This document shows, in pieces, positions 26,059-34,310 of a DNA stretch of 55,681 nucleotides; the stretch's first letter is position 1, and each line of letters opens with the position of its first letter. The stretch comes from Rhodospirillaceae bacterium (GTDB taxonomy: Bacteria > Pseudomonadota > Alphaproteobacteria > Rhodospirillales > Rhodospirillaceae), in the NCBI GenBank assembly GCA_020852595.1, contig JADZAK010000083.1:1-55681 (forward strand), read 5' to 3'. The translations under genes and the position numbers were made by a program. Below the pieces are notes generated by a model that searched no databases, had not been told where the DNA came from, and was given only the letters and a program-made list of their open reading frames with translations.

Positions 26059-27300
26059 ATGTCTGACGTAGCATCCACGCCAGCAGCGGCCGACGGTGGA
26101 GCAGGCGGCGTACGCTTGAAAGATTTGCGTGCCCTCGTGCAGGACATGGGGCAGTGGCGCCATGCACCCGAGGCGGGAGTAAATCTCGTAATAGTAAGCG
26201 TTGCGGCGGCGCTGCCGGAGACCAAACGCATACCCTCGCTGGTCGCGCAGATCGGCGAAGGCATGGCCGCAATCGGCGCCAAGCGCCAGGGGCATACCTA
26301 CCAGGTCTCGACGTGCGATTTCGGGATTCTCGCCAAGGTGACCGAAACCGCGCTCATCGGCCTCGTGCGCGACCTCAAGGTCGAAATGCTGCGGACGATC
26401 GAGCGCAATTTCCCGGGCAGCTTCGGGAGCATCGACCAAAGCCGCCTCGTGCTTTCATACGATCTCGTCAACAACTACCGTTCGGCGGCGGACCGTGTCG
26501 CCAAGTACGCCGAGGTTGCCCAGCGCCACACCGCCGAGGCGGATGAGGGCAACAAACAACTCCGTCCGCTCACCACGAACGACATCAAGAACGTGATGAA
26601 GGCGTACGAGAAGTTCGGCACCGAGAAATTCATCAAGGCTTTCGTGCGCGATCAGGACATTTGCATGCATGTCCCGGGCCGGAAGATGGAACCCGTGCTG
26701 ACCGAGTACTTCATCAGCATGGATCTTCTGCGCAAACCGCTGTTCGTGGACGTCGAAATGCGCGGTTCCGGCCGCTTATTCAACGAATTCACGCTCGTGC
26801 TCGACCAGATCCTTCTGCAGGCCTTCGAGGCGATGCATACGAAGGGCGGACGCTGCTCGGTCAATCTCAATGTCGAGAGCGTCTTCACCGAGCAGTTCGA
26901 GAACTTCATCGAGCGTATGCCTCAAGCGGTGCTGAAGGACGTCGTATTCGAGTTCCGCCAGTCCAACATCGTCGAGAACTTCGATGAGTTTCAGGTCGCG
27001 CGCGGGCTTATCAGATCGAAGGGCGCCACCATCGCGGTCGACCAGATCTTCCCGCAGACCGTGGGGCTCGTGGACCTCGACTATATCGGCGCGAGCATCG
27101 CGAAAATCCATTGGCGCAACGGCGCCGAGGACATCCTCAAGGAGCGCGAGCGCGCGGTGAAATACCTCATCGACTGCAACGTGCTGCCGGTCCTGATCCG
27201 CGTCGACAACGAGCGCGCCCTTGAAGTGGGCGCCCGAATGGGCATTAACCTGTTTCAGGGCTTCCTGATCGACGACATGCTCAAGAAATCGGCGCAATAG
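26059..27300 (+). CDS. Degenerate EAL-domain protein, probably not a phosphodiesterase
   Basis: A 413-residue cytoplasmic protein. Residues about 165-408 follow the EAL fold: CSVNLNVES matches the Asn-containing second motif, VFEFRQSN stands where active EAL domains have E-x-T-E, GATIAVDQIF replaces the DDFGTG loop, AKIHW keeps the Lys strand and INLFQGFLID keeps the final QGF. The EAL tripeptide itself and the paired metal-binding Asp residues are absent, so c-di-GMP hydrolysis is unlikely; it may bind a nucleotide or a partner. The N-terminal 160 residues are not recognised. A phosphatase gene follows after 38 bases, which suggests a shared signalling pathway. Confidence 0.75.
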   Translation: MSDVASTPAAADGGAGGVRLKDLRALVQDMGQWRHAPEAGVNLVIVSVAAALPETKRIPSLVAQIGEGMAAIGAKRQGHTYQVSTCDFGILAKVTETALIGLVRDLKVEMLRTIERNFPGSFGSIDQSRLVLSYDLVNNYRSAADRVAKYAEVAQRHTAEADEGNKQLRPLTTNDIKNVMKAYEKFGTEKFIKAFVRDQDICMHVPGRKMEPVLTEYFISMDLLRKPLFVDVEMRGSGRLFNEFTLVLDQILLQAFEAMHTKGGRCSVNLNVESVFTEQFENFIERMPQAVLKDVVFEFRQSNIVENFDEFQVARGLIRSKGATIAVDQIFPQTVGLVDLDYIGASIAKIHWRNGAEDILKERERAVKYLIDCNVLPVLIRVDNERALEVGARMGINLFQGFLIDDMLKKSAQ

Positions 27301-27338
27301 GGCTGCAATAAGGCCTCGTCCCGCGTTATACGGCTGCC

Positions 27339-29507
27339 ATGCGTATTCAGGCGAAGCTCTTCATCCTCCTGCTGGTCATCGGTCTCATTCCGCTGGCGGC
27401 CCTGTCGTGGCGCAGCGAACAGGCGATGCAGAGCCTCGGCCGCGCGATCGCGGGCGCGGGCAAGACGGCCGCCGTCAGCGAGATGCAGGCCCAGCTTCTT
27501 CAGGCCGTCGCAACCTCGTCGGACCTCATGGAAGCGCAGCGGCGCCAAGTGGAACTCGCGCTGCGTCTGCTCGCCCGCGACGTCGAGAACCGCCTCGCCG
27601 GCGCTCCGCCGGCGGGAGATATTCCGCTCTATCTGCACACGGATTTCGATTCGGCGAAGGCGTGGCCGCCTGGGACCGAACTCGCGATCGACCACGCCAT
27701 CGCCTCGGCCACCGGCGAGCTGCAGGCGATTCCGATCTCGCGCGAGCATCAGTCGTTCCTGGCCGCGCCCGGCGTCGAAGCCGAGGCCGTACGGCCGCTC
27801 ATGCGCCGTTTGGCGGGCATGGATGAGCTTTATAGAAGGCTTGAACGGGACAATCCGCGGCTTTTCTATTGGCAGTACATCACCCTTGAAGACGGCCTGC
27901 ATACGTCGTTCCCGGGGCACGGCGGCTACCCGCCGGCTTACGATCCGCGCCAGCGCGAGTGGTACACGAACACGCGCGCCGCGCAGGACGTCGTCTGGAA
28001 TCCGCCCTTGCTCGATGCCTCCACGCGGCGGCTGTTGTTGACCGCGACCATGCCGATCCGCGGCGACGGCAATGTCTTCGCCGGTGTGGCCGCCATCGAC
28101 GTCGATGTCCTGTCTTTCCTGGACTCCGCGCATACCAGGGCACGCCTCGGCTCCGGCGCGGAGAGTTACATCGTGCAACTCGCCGACGGCGAAGGGCACG
28201 CCTTCATCAACGGCAAGAGCGCCGGCGCGCCGAGCTTGCGCGTGATCGCCTCCAGCCTCTATCGCGATACCGGGATTGCGTGGGATGCGCGGCCGGAAAC
28301 GCCGGAGCTTCAGGCGGACAAAAAGATCATCGAGAGCATCACCGCCGATCTGGTGGACGGCCGGGACGGCATTCAACGCGGGATTCATCGCGGCCGCGAA
28401 GCGCTTTGGGTCTATGGCGGGCTCGAGAACCTGGGCTCCACCCTGCTTTACATCGTGCCGGTCGATGAGATCGAGGTGGCGGCCGACAAGGCGCAGGACA
28501 ATGTGCGCCAGGCCGTGCTGGACGAAGTGCGGCTGGCGGGCATCGCCTCCATTGCCCTGGTCGTCATGATCGCGGGGCTCGCCGCGCTGGCCGCCCGTAC
28601 GATCACGGGCCCGCTGCGCGAGCTCGCCGCGACGGCCGAGGATTTGGCAAGCGGCAATCTCGAGGCGCGGGCGGAGGTCACCAGCCGCGACGAGGTCGGC
28701 GATCTCGCGATGGTCTTCAACGCGATGGTCCCGGAACTGCGCAGCCATATCCACGTCAAGGAATCGCTCACCTTGGCGCGCGAAGTGCAACAGAAACTGT
28801 TGCCGGAGACCGCGCCGCGTGTCGCCGGATTCGATATCGCCGGACGCAGCATCTATCACGATGCCGTCGGCGGGGATTACTACGACTTCATTCCGCTGCG
28901 CGGCGAGGACGGGCGGGAGCGGTTGGGTCTGGTGGTGGGCGATGTGTCGGGCCACGGAATCGTTGCGGCGCTGACGATGACCTCCGTGCGGGCGCTGCTG
29001 CGCAGTTTCGCCGAGGAGGACGCCGCGCTCCAGCCCGTGATGCGCGCGGTGAACCGTCACGTCGCCGCGGATTCAGCCGCGGGGCGGTTCGTCACGCTGG
29101 TTTATCTCGTGTTGGAGCCCGAGACCCGGCGGCTGCGGTGGATCAGCGCGGGCCATGGTCCGCTGCTCTTCTTCGACCGCACTACACGCGCGTTCGAGGA
29201 ACTCGCCGCCCAGGACATTCCCCTCGGCGTAAACCCCGATTGGTCGTTCCATGAAAACGACCGCAGCGATTGGCCGGCCGGCGGCGTGCTGATCATCGGC
29301 ACCGACGGGATCTGGGAAACGCGCAGTCCCACCGGAGACGCCTTCGGTAAAGACGGCCTGATGAACGTGGTCCGCGCGAACGCGCAGCTGCCGGCGGCGC
29401 AAATTTGCGATGCCGTCGTCGATACCCTCGCGGCGTTCTCCGGCGGGATCGTGCAAAACGACGACGTGACCCTCGTTGTCGTGAAGTTCCCCGACAAAAC
29501 GGCCTAA
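27339..29507 (+). CDS. Membrane sensor phosphatase: Cache - HAMP - SpoIIE (PP2C) protein
   Basis: 722 residues. TM1 (about 6-22), a large periplasmic sensing region of the double-Cache type (about 30-395, with DPRQREWYTNTRAA and ATMPIRGDGNVFAGVAAID), TM2 (about 398-418), HAMP (TITGPLRELAATAEDLASGNLEAR) and a C-terminal SpoIIE/RsbU serine phosphatase. Metal-binding Asp motifs GGDYYDF (about 510), GDVSGHG (about 534), GTDGIWE (about 654) and NDDVTLVVVK (about 707) are intact. Such proteins dephosphorylate anti-sigma-factor antagonists in partner-switching circuits. No STAS or anti-sigma kinase gene is visible here. It ends convergently, overlapping the transporter gene stop by three to four bases. 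Confidence 0.9.
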   Translation: MRIQAKLFILLLVIGLIPLAALSWRSEQAMQSLGRAIAGAGKTAAVSEMQAQLLQAVATSSDLMEAQRRQVELALRLLARDVENRLAGAPPAGDIPLYLHTDFDSAKAWPPGTELAIDHAIASATGELQAIPISREHQSFLAAPGVEAEAVRPLMRRLAGMDELYRRLERDNPRLFYWQYITLEDGLHTSFPGHGGYPPAYDPRQREWYTNTRAAQDVVWNPPLLDASTRRLLLTATMPIRGDGNVFAGVAAIDVDVLSFLDSAHTRARLGSGAESYIVQLADGEGHAFINGKSAGAPSLRVIASSLYRDTGIAWDARPETPELQADKKIIESITADLVDGRDGIQRGIHRGREALWVYGGLENLGSTLLYIVPVDEIEVAADKAQDNVRQAVLDEVRLAGIASIALVVMIAGLAALAARTITGPLRELAATAEDLASGNLEARAEVTSRDEVGDLAMVFNAMVPELRSHIHVKESLTLAREVQQKLLPETAPRVAGFDIAGRSIYHDAVGGDYYDFIPLRGEDGRERLGLVVGDVSGHGIVAALTMTSVRALLRSFAEEDAALQPVMRAVNRHVAADSAAGRFVTLVYLVLEPETRRLRWISAGHGPLLFFDRTTRAFEELAAQDIPLGVNPDWSFHENDRSDWPAGGVLIIGTDGIWETRSPTGDAFGKDGLMNVVRANAQLPAAQICDAVVDTLAAFSGGIVQNDDVTLVVVKFPDKTA

Positions 29508-30388
29508 GCGATCATCACCAGCGGCAGGCCGGCCGCGATAATGGCGATTCCCATTATCTTGGCGCCCGTGAGCGGCTCTCGAAATTGAGTGCGGCCCAGG
29601 ACCAGCGACCCCAGCAATCCCACGGTGCGTTTCAGGACCTCGATGAGGGCGACCATCGCCATGGAATAGGCGATGAGCTGAACGATGTAGCCGAGCGCGC
29701 CGGCGACGGCCGATCCGCCGACCGGCGCCATCGCGCCGGACGGAAGCTTCAAAGACACCGGGCGGCGTCCTAACGCCCACGCCAAAAGAAGTGCCCAGAT
29801 CGCAGCCACCTGGATCAGGCTGTGCATCCCCGGTGACGTATAGCCGAGACAGATCTTGTCCAGCGCGGGTGTGGCCGACCACAAGAGCACGACGGCCAGC
29901 ATCGGCGCCGTTCCTTTTTCGGCGCGCAGCATACGCCACGCCGCGCCGATTCCCGGTTTGGACGACGGCGGCTGGAACAAGGTGAAGAGGCCGGCTGCGA
30001 TCAGCAGAATACCGGCGTCCTGGCCGATCGTGGGCCACTCGCCCAACGCAAGGCCTCCAAACAGGAGAGCGGCGACAGGGACCAAGGCCAGGAGCGGCAC
30101 CATCAAGCTGAGCGGCGAGCGGCGGATGGCGACAATGAAGAGCAGGTTCGCGCCGAGACCGAACGCGACGTCGACGGCGCCCGGCAGAAGGTAGCCGGCC
30201 GCGACGCCGGTCTCGCCTGTCCACAGCACCCACGCCGCGAGGACCGGAAGCTGGCCGCCGATATAATAAAAGAGGATCGTCTCGGACGGGCAGGACGCGG
30301 GCGCGGCCTTGCGGAACGTGTCGGCCGCGGAATAGAGAAGGCCGCATCCAAGACCGAGCAGGAGCGCGGGCAGGCTAAGCGCGAGCAT
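29504..30388 (-). CDS. EamA/DMT-superfamily membrane transporter
   Basis: A 294-residue protein with about ten hydrophobic segments arranged as two repeated five-helix halves. Examples are LLLGLGCGLLYSAADTF, LSLMVPLLALVPVAALLFGG, MLAVVLLWSATPALDKI and MGIAIIAAGLPLVMIA. The first half includes the typical LGLGANLLFIVAIRRSPLSLMVP stretch. EamA proteins export metabolites such as amino acids, or act as putative permeases; the substrate is not predictable. The gene is transcribed alone, convergent with the SpoIIE phosphatase gene. Confidence 0.85.
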   Translation of the reverse strand: MLALSLPALLLGLGCGLLYSAADTFRKAAPASCPSETILFYYIGGQLPVLAAWVLWTGETGVAAGYLLPGAVDVAFGLGANLLFIVAIRRSPLSLMVPLLALVPVAALLFGGLALGEWPTIGQDAGILLIAAGLFTLFQPPSSKPGIGAAWRMLRAEKGTAPMLAVVLLWSATPALDKICLGYTSPGMHSLIQVAAIWALLLAWALGRRPVSLKLPSGAMAPVGGSAVAGALGYIVQLIAYSMAMVALIEVLKRTVGLLGSLVLGRTQFREPLTGAKIMGIAIIAAGLPLVMIA

Positions 30389-30500
30389 CGCGCGCCCGTC
30401 CGCCGGCCTTTTCCCGCCATTGACCCTTCATCCGGTAAACTCCATCTTGGCCGTCACAAACGGCTCCCGCCGATCACGCCCCCGAGTATAAGCAGAGTCC

Positions 30501-31487
30501 ATGCCCGAACCCGTTCGTCAATTCTCCGATCGCCTGAAGTCGTTCTGGGCCTCGGCCTCGGAGGCGGGCCTTCAGACGACGTTCACGCGGGCGGCGCCCT
30601 GGATCGTCGCCACGGTCCTGTTCATTTTCATCGTCTACTATCCGCTCGGGATGCTGGTCTTCAACGAGATCGACGACAATCTCGATATCGCGCCCGCGCC
30701 TCAGTACAGCGTGCCCGGCGGAAGCCAGGCGGTCGCCATGGTCGCGACCATCACCATGCGCGAGGCCGACCGCTGGATCGCCAACAAACCGTTCTGGCAC
30801 CCGTCCGCGCCGCTCGACAACACGCCGAATTACCAGCTCGGCATCATGTATGCGGTGTCGCGCTTCGCGCTTGAACTCGGCGATCACCTGGGCCGCGTGC
30901 GCGGTTCCAGCGCCATCGACGACAATGTCGACAGCGCCGCAGGCCTGCTCAAGTACGACGGCCGGATCTGGTACTGGGGGCAGGGCAATATCTGGCCCGA
31001 CGCGAAGGCCGAGACGCAGTACAAGCGCGGTGTCGACGCCCTGATGCGCTACAACCGCGATCTCGCCGCCGGGAACGCGACCTATGAGCGGCGCGCGGAC
31101 AACCTGATTGTGCTTTTGGACCGGATTGCGTCCGATCTCGGCTCGGCGAGCGCGATCATCGAAGCGCGTGTCGGCGCGGCGGGCGGGCACTTCGATTCCG
31201 AGGCCGACGACGTGTTCTTCAACGTCAAAGGCAAGATGTACGGCTATGCCGTTATCCTCAATGCCGTCGGCCAGGATTTCTCGACGGTGATCGAGGATCG
31301 GCGCGCGGGCGAGATTTGGACCGAGATGCTGACATCGATGCGCACCGGCGCCGCGATGGATCCCTTGATCGTCATCAACGGCGAGCAGGACAGCAGCTTG
31401 TCTCCGTCGCATCTCGCCACGCTCGGTTTCTATCTCCTGCGCGCACGCACGCAGCTCCGCGAACTCGTCGATACTCTTCAGAAGTAG
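30501..31487 (+). CDS. DUF2333 family membrane-anchored protein
   Basis: A 328-residue protein with one transmembrane segment (about 32-54, [23 protein letters not shown]) and a long periplasmic region. Recognisable DUF2333 wording includes [52 protein letters not shown] and [21 protein letters not shown]. The function of the family is not known. It lies 16 bases before msrB and is probably co-transcribed with it. Confidence 0.83.
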   Translation: MPEPVRQFSDRLKSFWASASEAGLQTTFTRAAPWIVATVLFIFIVYYPLGMLVFNEIDDNLDIAPAPQYSVPGGSQAVAMVATITMREADRWIANKPFWHPSAPLDNTPNYQLGIMYAVSRFALELGDHLGRVRGSSAIDDNVDSAAGLLKYDGRIWYWGQGNIWPDAKAETQYKRGVDALMRYNRDLAAGNATYERRADNLIVLLDRIASDLGSASAIIEARVGAAGGHFDSEADDVFFNVKGKMYGYAVILNAVGQDFSTVIEDRRAGEIWTEMLTSMRTGAAMDPLIVINGEQDSSLSPSHLATLGFYLLRARTQLRELVDTLQK

Positions 31488-31503
31488 AACGTGGAGGATC
31501 AAG

Positions 31504-31905
31504 ATGGCCAAGATCTCGAAGTCGGAAGACCAGTGGCGCTCCGAACTGACTCCTGAACAGTTCCGCATTCTGCGCCAGAAGGGCACCGAGCGCCCGTTCA
31601 CCGGACCCTATAACGACTTCAAGGGTGTCGGGACGTTTGCGTGCGCGGGCTGCGGCGCGGATCTGTTCGACGCGGCGACGAAGTACAATTCGGGCTCCGG
31701 ATGGCCCAGCTTCACCGCGCCGGCGTCCGGCGAGGCGCTGGAGCATCACCGCGATACGAGCCACGGCATGGTGCGTGTCGAGATCACATGCGCCAATTGT
31801 GGCGGACACCTTGGGCATGTGTTTCCCGACGGCCCCGCGCCGACCGGCGAGCGGTATTGCATCAATTCCGCCTCCCTGTCTTTCAAGGGAAAGACGGGCG
31901 CGTAG
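31504..31905 (+). CDS. msrB: Peptide-methionine (R)-S-oxide reductase
   Basis: A 133-residue cytosolic MsrB, which repairs methionine-R-sulfoxide. The zinc site is Cys47-x-x-Cys50 and Cys96-x-x-Cys99, and the catalytic Cys119 is in [16 protein letters not shown] (64-70) and HLGHVFPDG (102-110) are the conserved substrate-site segments. A ggaggatcaag ribosome site precedes the ATG. A second, periplasmic repair system (msrPQ) is encoded at 40.1-41.8 kb. Confidence 0.96.
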   Translation: MAKISKSEDQWRSELTPEQFRILRQKGTERPFTGPYNDFKGVGTFACAGCGADLFDAATKYNSGSGWPSFTAPASGEALEHHRDTSHGMVRVEITCANCGGHLGHVFPDGPAPTGERYCINSASLSFKGKTGA

Positions 31906-31980
31906 CCGCGCGGAGGTTGGGATTTGCCATAATCGCCGTTAAAAGCGACTAGTGCAAAAATGTCGCGTCAACCAAAAAAA

Positions 31981-32151
31981 ATTACAGTTCTTTTAAGGTC
32001 GAGCTTGCTCGATTGTAATCGGTAGGTAATGGTTTCGCCCGTCGCGGCGGCTACTCCGGCGCCGCGTTGAACACGAGGGGGGAGGGCTCCAGGTCGCTGA
32101 CATCGGCTGACCGGGAGTTAAGAAGGGGCGCGGGACACCGCGCCCCTTTTT
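31981..32151 (+). ncRNA. Candidate structured small RNA between msrB and queF
   Basis: No protein-coding gene fits here, yet the plus strand holds four hairpins in a row: TCGAGC-tt-GCTCGA (31999-32012) inside an ATTACA/TGTAAT closing stem (31981-31986 with 32014-32019); CGCGGCG/CGCCGCG (32043-32049 with 32060-32066); CTCC-a-GGTC paired with GACC-g-GGAG (32087-32095 with 32109-32117); and a strong terminator at 32125-32151. The msrB stop is over 200 bases upstream, so the terminator probably ends a separate transcript of about 130-170 nt. I could not match it to 6S, tmRNA or SRP RNA, and no clear promoter was found. Confidence 0.42.
32125..32151 (+). terminator. Strong intrinsic terminator
   Basis: Perfect 9-bp stem GGGGCGCGG/CCGCGCCCC, loop GACA, followed by TTTTT. 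It lies 220 bases after msrB with no protein gene immediately before it. Confidence 0.9.
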
Positions 32152-32187
32152 CATTGTGGGGTGTTCTTCATTCATTGCGCGGGCGGC

Positions 32188-32353
32188 TGTCTTTGTGTTG
32201 GCCGCGCGTGAACGCGCGGCGGGCGCCCCTTTTTCATTGTGGGGTATGCTTCACAAATTGTGTGTGCGGCCGTCTTTATGTTGGCCGCGCGTGAACGCGC
32301 GCCTGTCTTTGTGTTGACCGCGCGTAAACGCGCGGTGGGCGCCCCTTTTTCAT
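32188..32353. repeat. Tandem palindromic units with terminator-like tails
   Basis: Three copies of a 32-bp unit (TGTCTTTGTGTTGGCCGCGC followed by GTGAACGCGCGG) at 32188-32219, 32271-32302 and 32304-32335. Each contains the hairpin CCGCGCGT-(g/a)a-ACGCGCGG or a close variant. The short tail GCGCCCCTTTTTCATT occurs after the first and third units and also after the preceding terminator. The array lies in the 3' region between the RNA candidate and the convergent queF gene, and may act as a multiple terminator or have spread by slippage. Confidence 0.75.
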
Positions 32354-32372
32354 TCCTACTGCGTGGGAGATA

Positions 32373-32831
32373 TCAGCCGCGGCCGCGATAGGTCGGCACG
32401 CCCTGATCGGGGACCCACAAACCTTGCGGCGGCGCGCCGGTTTGCCAGAACACGTCGATGGGAATGCCGCCGCGCGGATACCAATACCCGCCGATCCGCA
32501 GCCACTTCGGCGAGGTCGCTTCCACGATTCTCTTGCCGATGGTCAGCGTGCAGTCTTCATGGAAGGAGCCGTGATTGCGGAAGGAGCCGAGGAACAGCTT
32601 CAGCGATTTGGATTCGACGATGAGTTCGTCCGCGACATAGTCGATCACGATATGCGCGAAGTCGGGCTGGCCGGTGACAGGGCACAGCGAGGTGAACTCG
32701 GGACATGTGAAGCGGATCAGATAGTCCGTTCCCGCATGCGGGTTCGGCACCGTTTCAAGCACCGCGACATCTGGCGATGGGGGAAGAGGCGCTTGTCCGC
32801 CGAGTTGTGTCAGGTTATCCGATATATCCAT
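32373..32831 (-). CDS. queF: NADPH-dependent 7-cyano-7-deazaguanine reductase QueF
   Basis: A 152-residue unimodular QueF, which reduces preQ0 to preQ1 in queuosine biosynthesis. The catalytic Cys50 is in [11 protein letters not shown] with Asp57 close by. The NADPH-binding [16 protein letters not shown] motif and the FHEDC segment follow. The start is the ATG at 32831 ([10 protein letters not shown]); the frame stays open far upstream but only as a shadow of the DUF1289 gene on the other strand. It is divergent from the DUF1289 gene, with 48 bases between the two start codons. Confidence 0.95.
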   Translation of the reverse strand: MDISDNLTQLGGQAPLPPSPDVAVLETVPNPHAGTDYLIRFTCPEFTSLCPVTGQPDFAHIVIDYVADELIVESKSLKLFLGSFRNHGSFHEDCTLTIGKRIVEATSPKWLRIGGYWYPRGGIPIDVFWQTGAPPQGLWVPDQGVPTYRGRG

Positions 32832-32879
32832 AACAAGCTTCCTTAGAGAATTTCCCGCACCATAGCACGCGCGCCCCTG

Positions 32880-33146
32880 ATGACACGTCCTCCTCTCCCC
32901 GCCGAAGGCGACCTCCCGGACGAAGATGCGGTGGCATCGCCCTGCGTGAGCGTCTGCACCATGGACCGCGCGAGCGGGCTTTGTATCGGCTGCCTCAGAA
33001 CGATCAAGGAGATCGGCGCCTGGCGCACCATGACCATGGCCGAGAAGCGGGCGACGGTCGCGGCCTGCGCCGAGCGCGCCAAGGCCATCGTCCCGCGCGG
33101 CAAGGATTGGCGGCCGCTCGATCCGTCCGGGGCCGATAAGTCCTGA
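32880..33146 (+). CDS. DUF1289 domain protein
   Basis: An 88-residue protein with the DUF1289 signature: [29 protein letters not shown]. Its four Cys (about 22, 26, 35 and 38) suggest a small metal-binding site. The family is common in Proteobacteria and its function is unknown. It starts at an ATG at 32880 without a strong ribosome site. Confidence 0.88.
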   Translation: MTRPPLPAEGDLPDEDAVASPCVSVCTMDRASGLCIGCLRTIKEIGAWRTMTMAEKRATVAACAERAKAIVPRGKDWRPLDPSGADKS

Positions 33147-33255
33147 GCAATTCCCGCTAAAACTTCTTTTTTCTGCGGGGGGAACTTGCGGGTGCCGCCG
33201 CCGTTTCATCCTTTGGGACCTCGTCTGTTTCCGCCTCATTCCGAAGGAGCCAGCT

Positions 33256-33528
33256 ATGGCAATCGTCTCGACCGAGAACTTTGGTCGCTCGTTCACCGCC
33301 GTGCCGGTCCCGCCGGTGCAGCCGCGGGCCGGCCGCGCCAAGCGGTTTGACGCGCGCGATCTGCGCGGCATCGTGCTGCGCACCGTCACCAGCGCGCGCG
33401 CTTCGGGGCGCGACTATATGGGCCAGAGCCGCGCCGCGGCGGCCGCGGTGATGTCGGTGCGTCCCGATCTTTCGTTTGGCGAGGCGCTCGACGCCGTCAT
33501 CCGCCTGCGCGAGGTCGATACCTTTTAG
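33256..33528 (+). CDS. Small conserved-looking protein of unknown function
   Basis: A 90-residue protein preceded by a good ribosome site (ccgaaggagc). Part of it is basic ([21 protein letters not shown]), and it ends in a helix-forming [20 protein letters not shown]. There is no signal peptide or transmembrane segment. I do not recognise the family. It converges with the trans-aconitate methyltransferase gene, the two stop codons overlapping by four bases. Confidence 0.6.
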   Translation: MAIVSTENFGRSFTAVPVPPVQPRAGRAKRFDARDLRGIVLRTVTSARASGRDYMGQSRAAAAAVMSVRPDLSFGEALDAVIRLREVDTF

Positions 33529-34310
33529 CGCCGCCGCGCGACGATAAAGATCCGCCGCATGGTGAAAATCGTGCGGCCGTCCGATTGCGGCGGATAGGCC
33601 GCGCGGACGGCTCTCGCATAGGCCGCGGTGAAATCCGCGGCCTCCGTCTTTTCGAGAAGACCGGTGTACGGCACCAAAGCCGTACCGGACGCCCACGCCG
33701 CGACCGGATCCTCGCCATCGAGGACATGGCGATAGTCGGTCTCCCAGATGTCGATTTCATCCATGAGCGGCGCGAGCAGGTCGTAATATCCGCCGGCCGG
33801 CAAAGGCGTGGTTTGGGGATGCGCCTTGGCCAACTTGTCGCGCCAGCGCGGCGCGGCGGCGATCTCGCCGATGCAGGTATGGTACGGCGCGCGTTGGCCG
33901 AGCGGCATCTGCACGGCCAGTATACCGCCCGGTATCAAAGTGCGCGCGAGACGCGGAAAGAGCGTCTCATGACCCGGGACCCAGTGCAGAGCGGCGTTGG
34001 TGAAGATCAACGCGGCGGGCTGAGACGCCTTCCATGTCGCGATATCGCCAAGCTCGAAACTCACGCCTTCGCCGGCATGTTTGCCGCGCGCGGCGTCCAG
34101 CATTTCGGGCGATGAGTCGACGCCGATGACCGTGCGCGCCGGCCAGCGCGCCTTCAATTTCGCCGTCACGTTGCCCGGGCCGCAGCCCAGATCGTAAAAC
34201 ACGCCGAGGTCCGGCGGATTGACGCGCGGCAGAAGGTCGGCGACGGGCCGCGCCCGGCAGGCCGCGAAATTGAGATAGACCTCCGGTTTCCACCTCATCG
34301 CGTCGCTCAC
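33525..34310 (-). CDS. tam: Trans-aconitate 2-methyltransferase
   Basis: A 261-residue SAM-dependent methyltransferase. The N-terminal MRWKPEVYLNFAACRARPVADLLPRV block is characteristic of Tam, followed by the SAM motif DLGCGPGNVTAKL, the GVDSSPEMLDAAR strand and IFTNAALHWVPGHETL. Tam methylates trans-aconitate, an inhibitor of aconitase formed spontaneously from cis-aconitate. Its start codon overlaps the stop of the GGDEF-like gene upstream (ATGA-type overlap), so the two form an operon of no obvious shared function. Confidence 0.9.
   Translation of the reverse strand: MSDAMRWKPEVYLNFAACRARPVADLLPRVNPPDLGVFYDLGCGPGNVTAKLKARWPARTVIGVDSSPEMLDAARGKHAGEGVSFELGDIATWKASQPAALIFTNAALHWVPGHETLFPRLARTLIPGGILAVQMPLGQRAPYHTCIGEIAAAPRWRDKLAKAHPQTTPLPAGGYYDLLAPLMDEIDIWETDYRHVLDGEDPVAAWASGTALVPYTGLLEKTEAADFTAAYARAVRAAYPPQSDGRTIFTMRRIFIVARRR

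Noticed and set aside
31924..31952. TTGCCA box considered as the promoter of the RNA candidate
   Set aside because: The matching -10 position (gactag) is poor, so no promoter is claimed.
32067..32294. A 75-codon frame through the terminator and tandem repeats
   Set aside because: It runs through hairpins and repeats; composition reflects the repeat units, not a protein.
32832..33389. N-terminal extension of the queF frame
   Set aside because: QueF is normally about 150 residues; the extension is antisense to the DUF1289 gene and to the next plus-strand gene.
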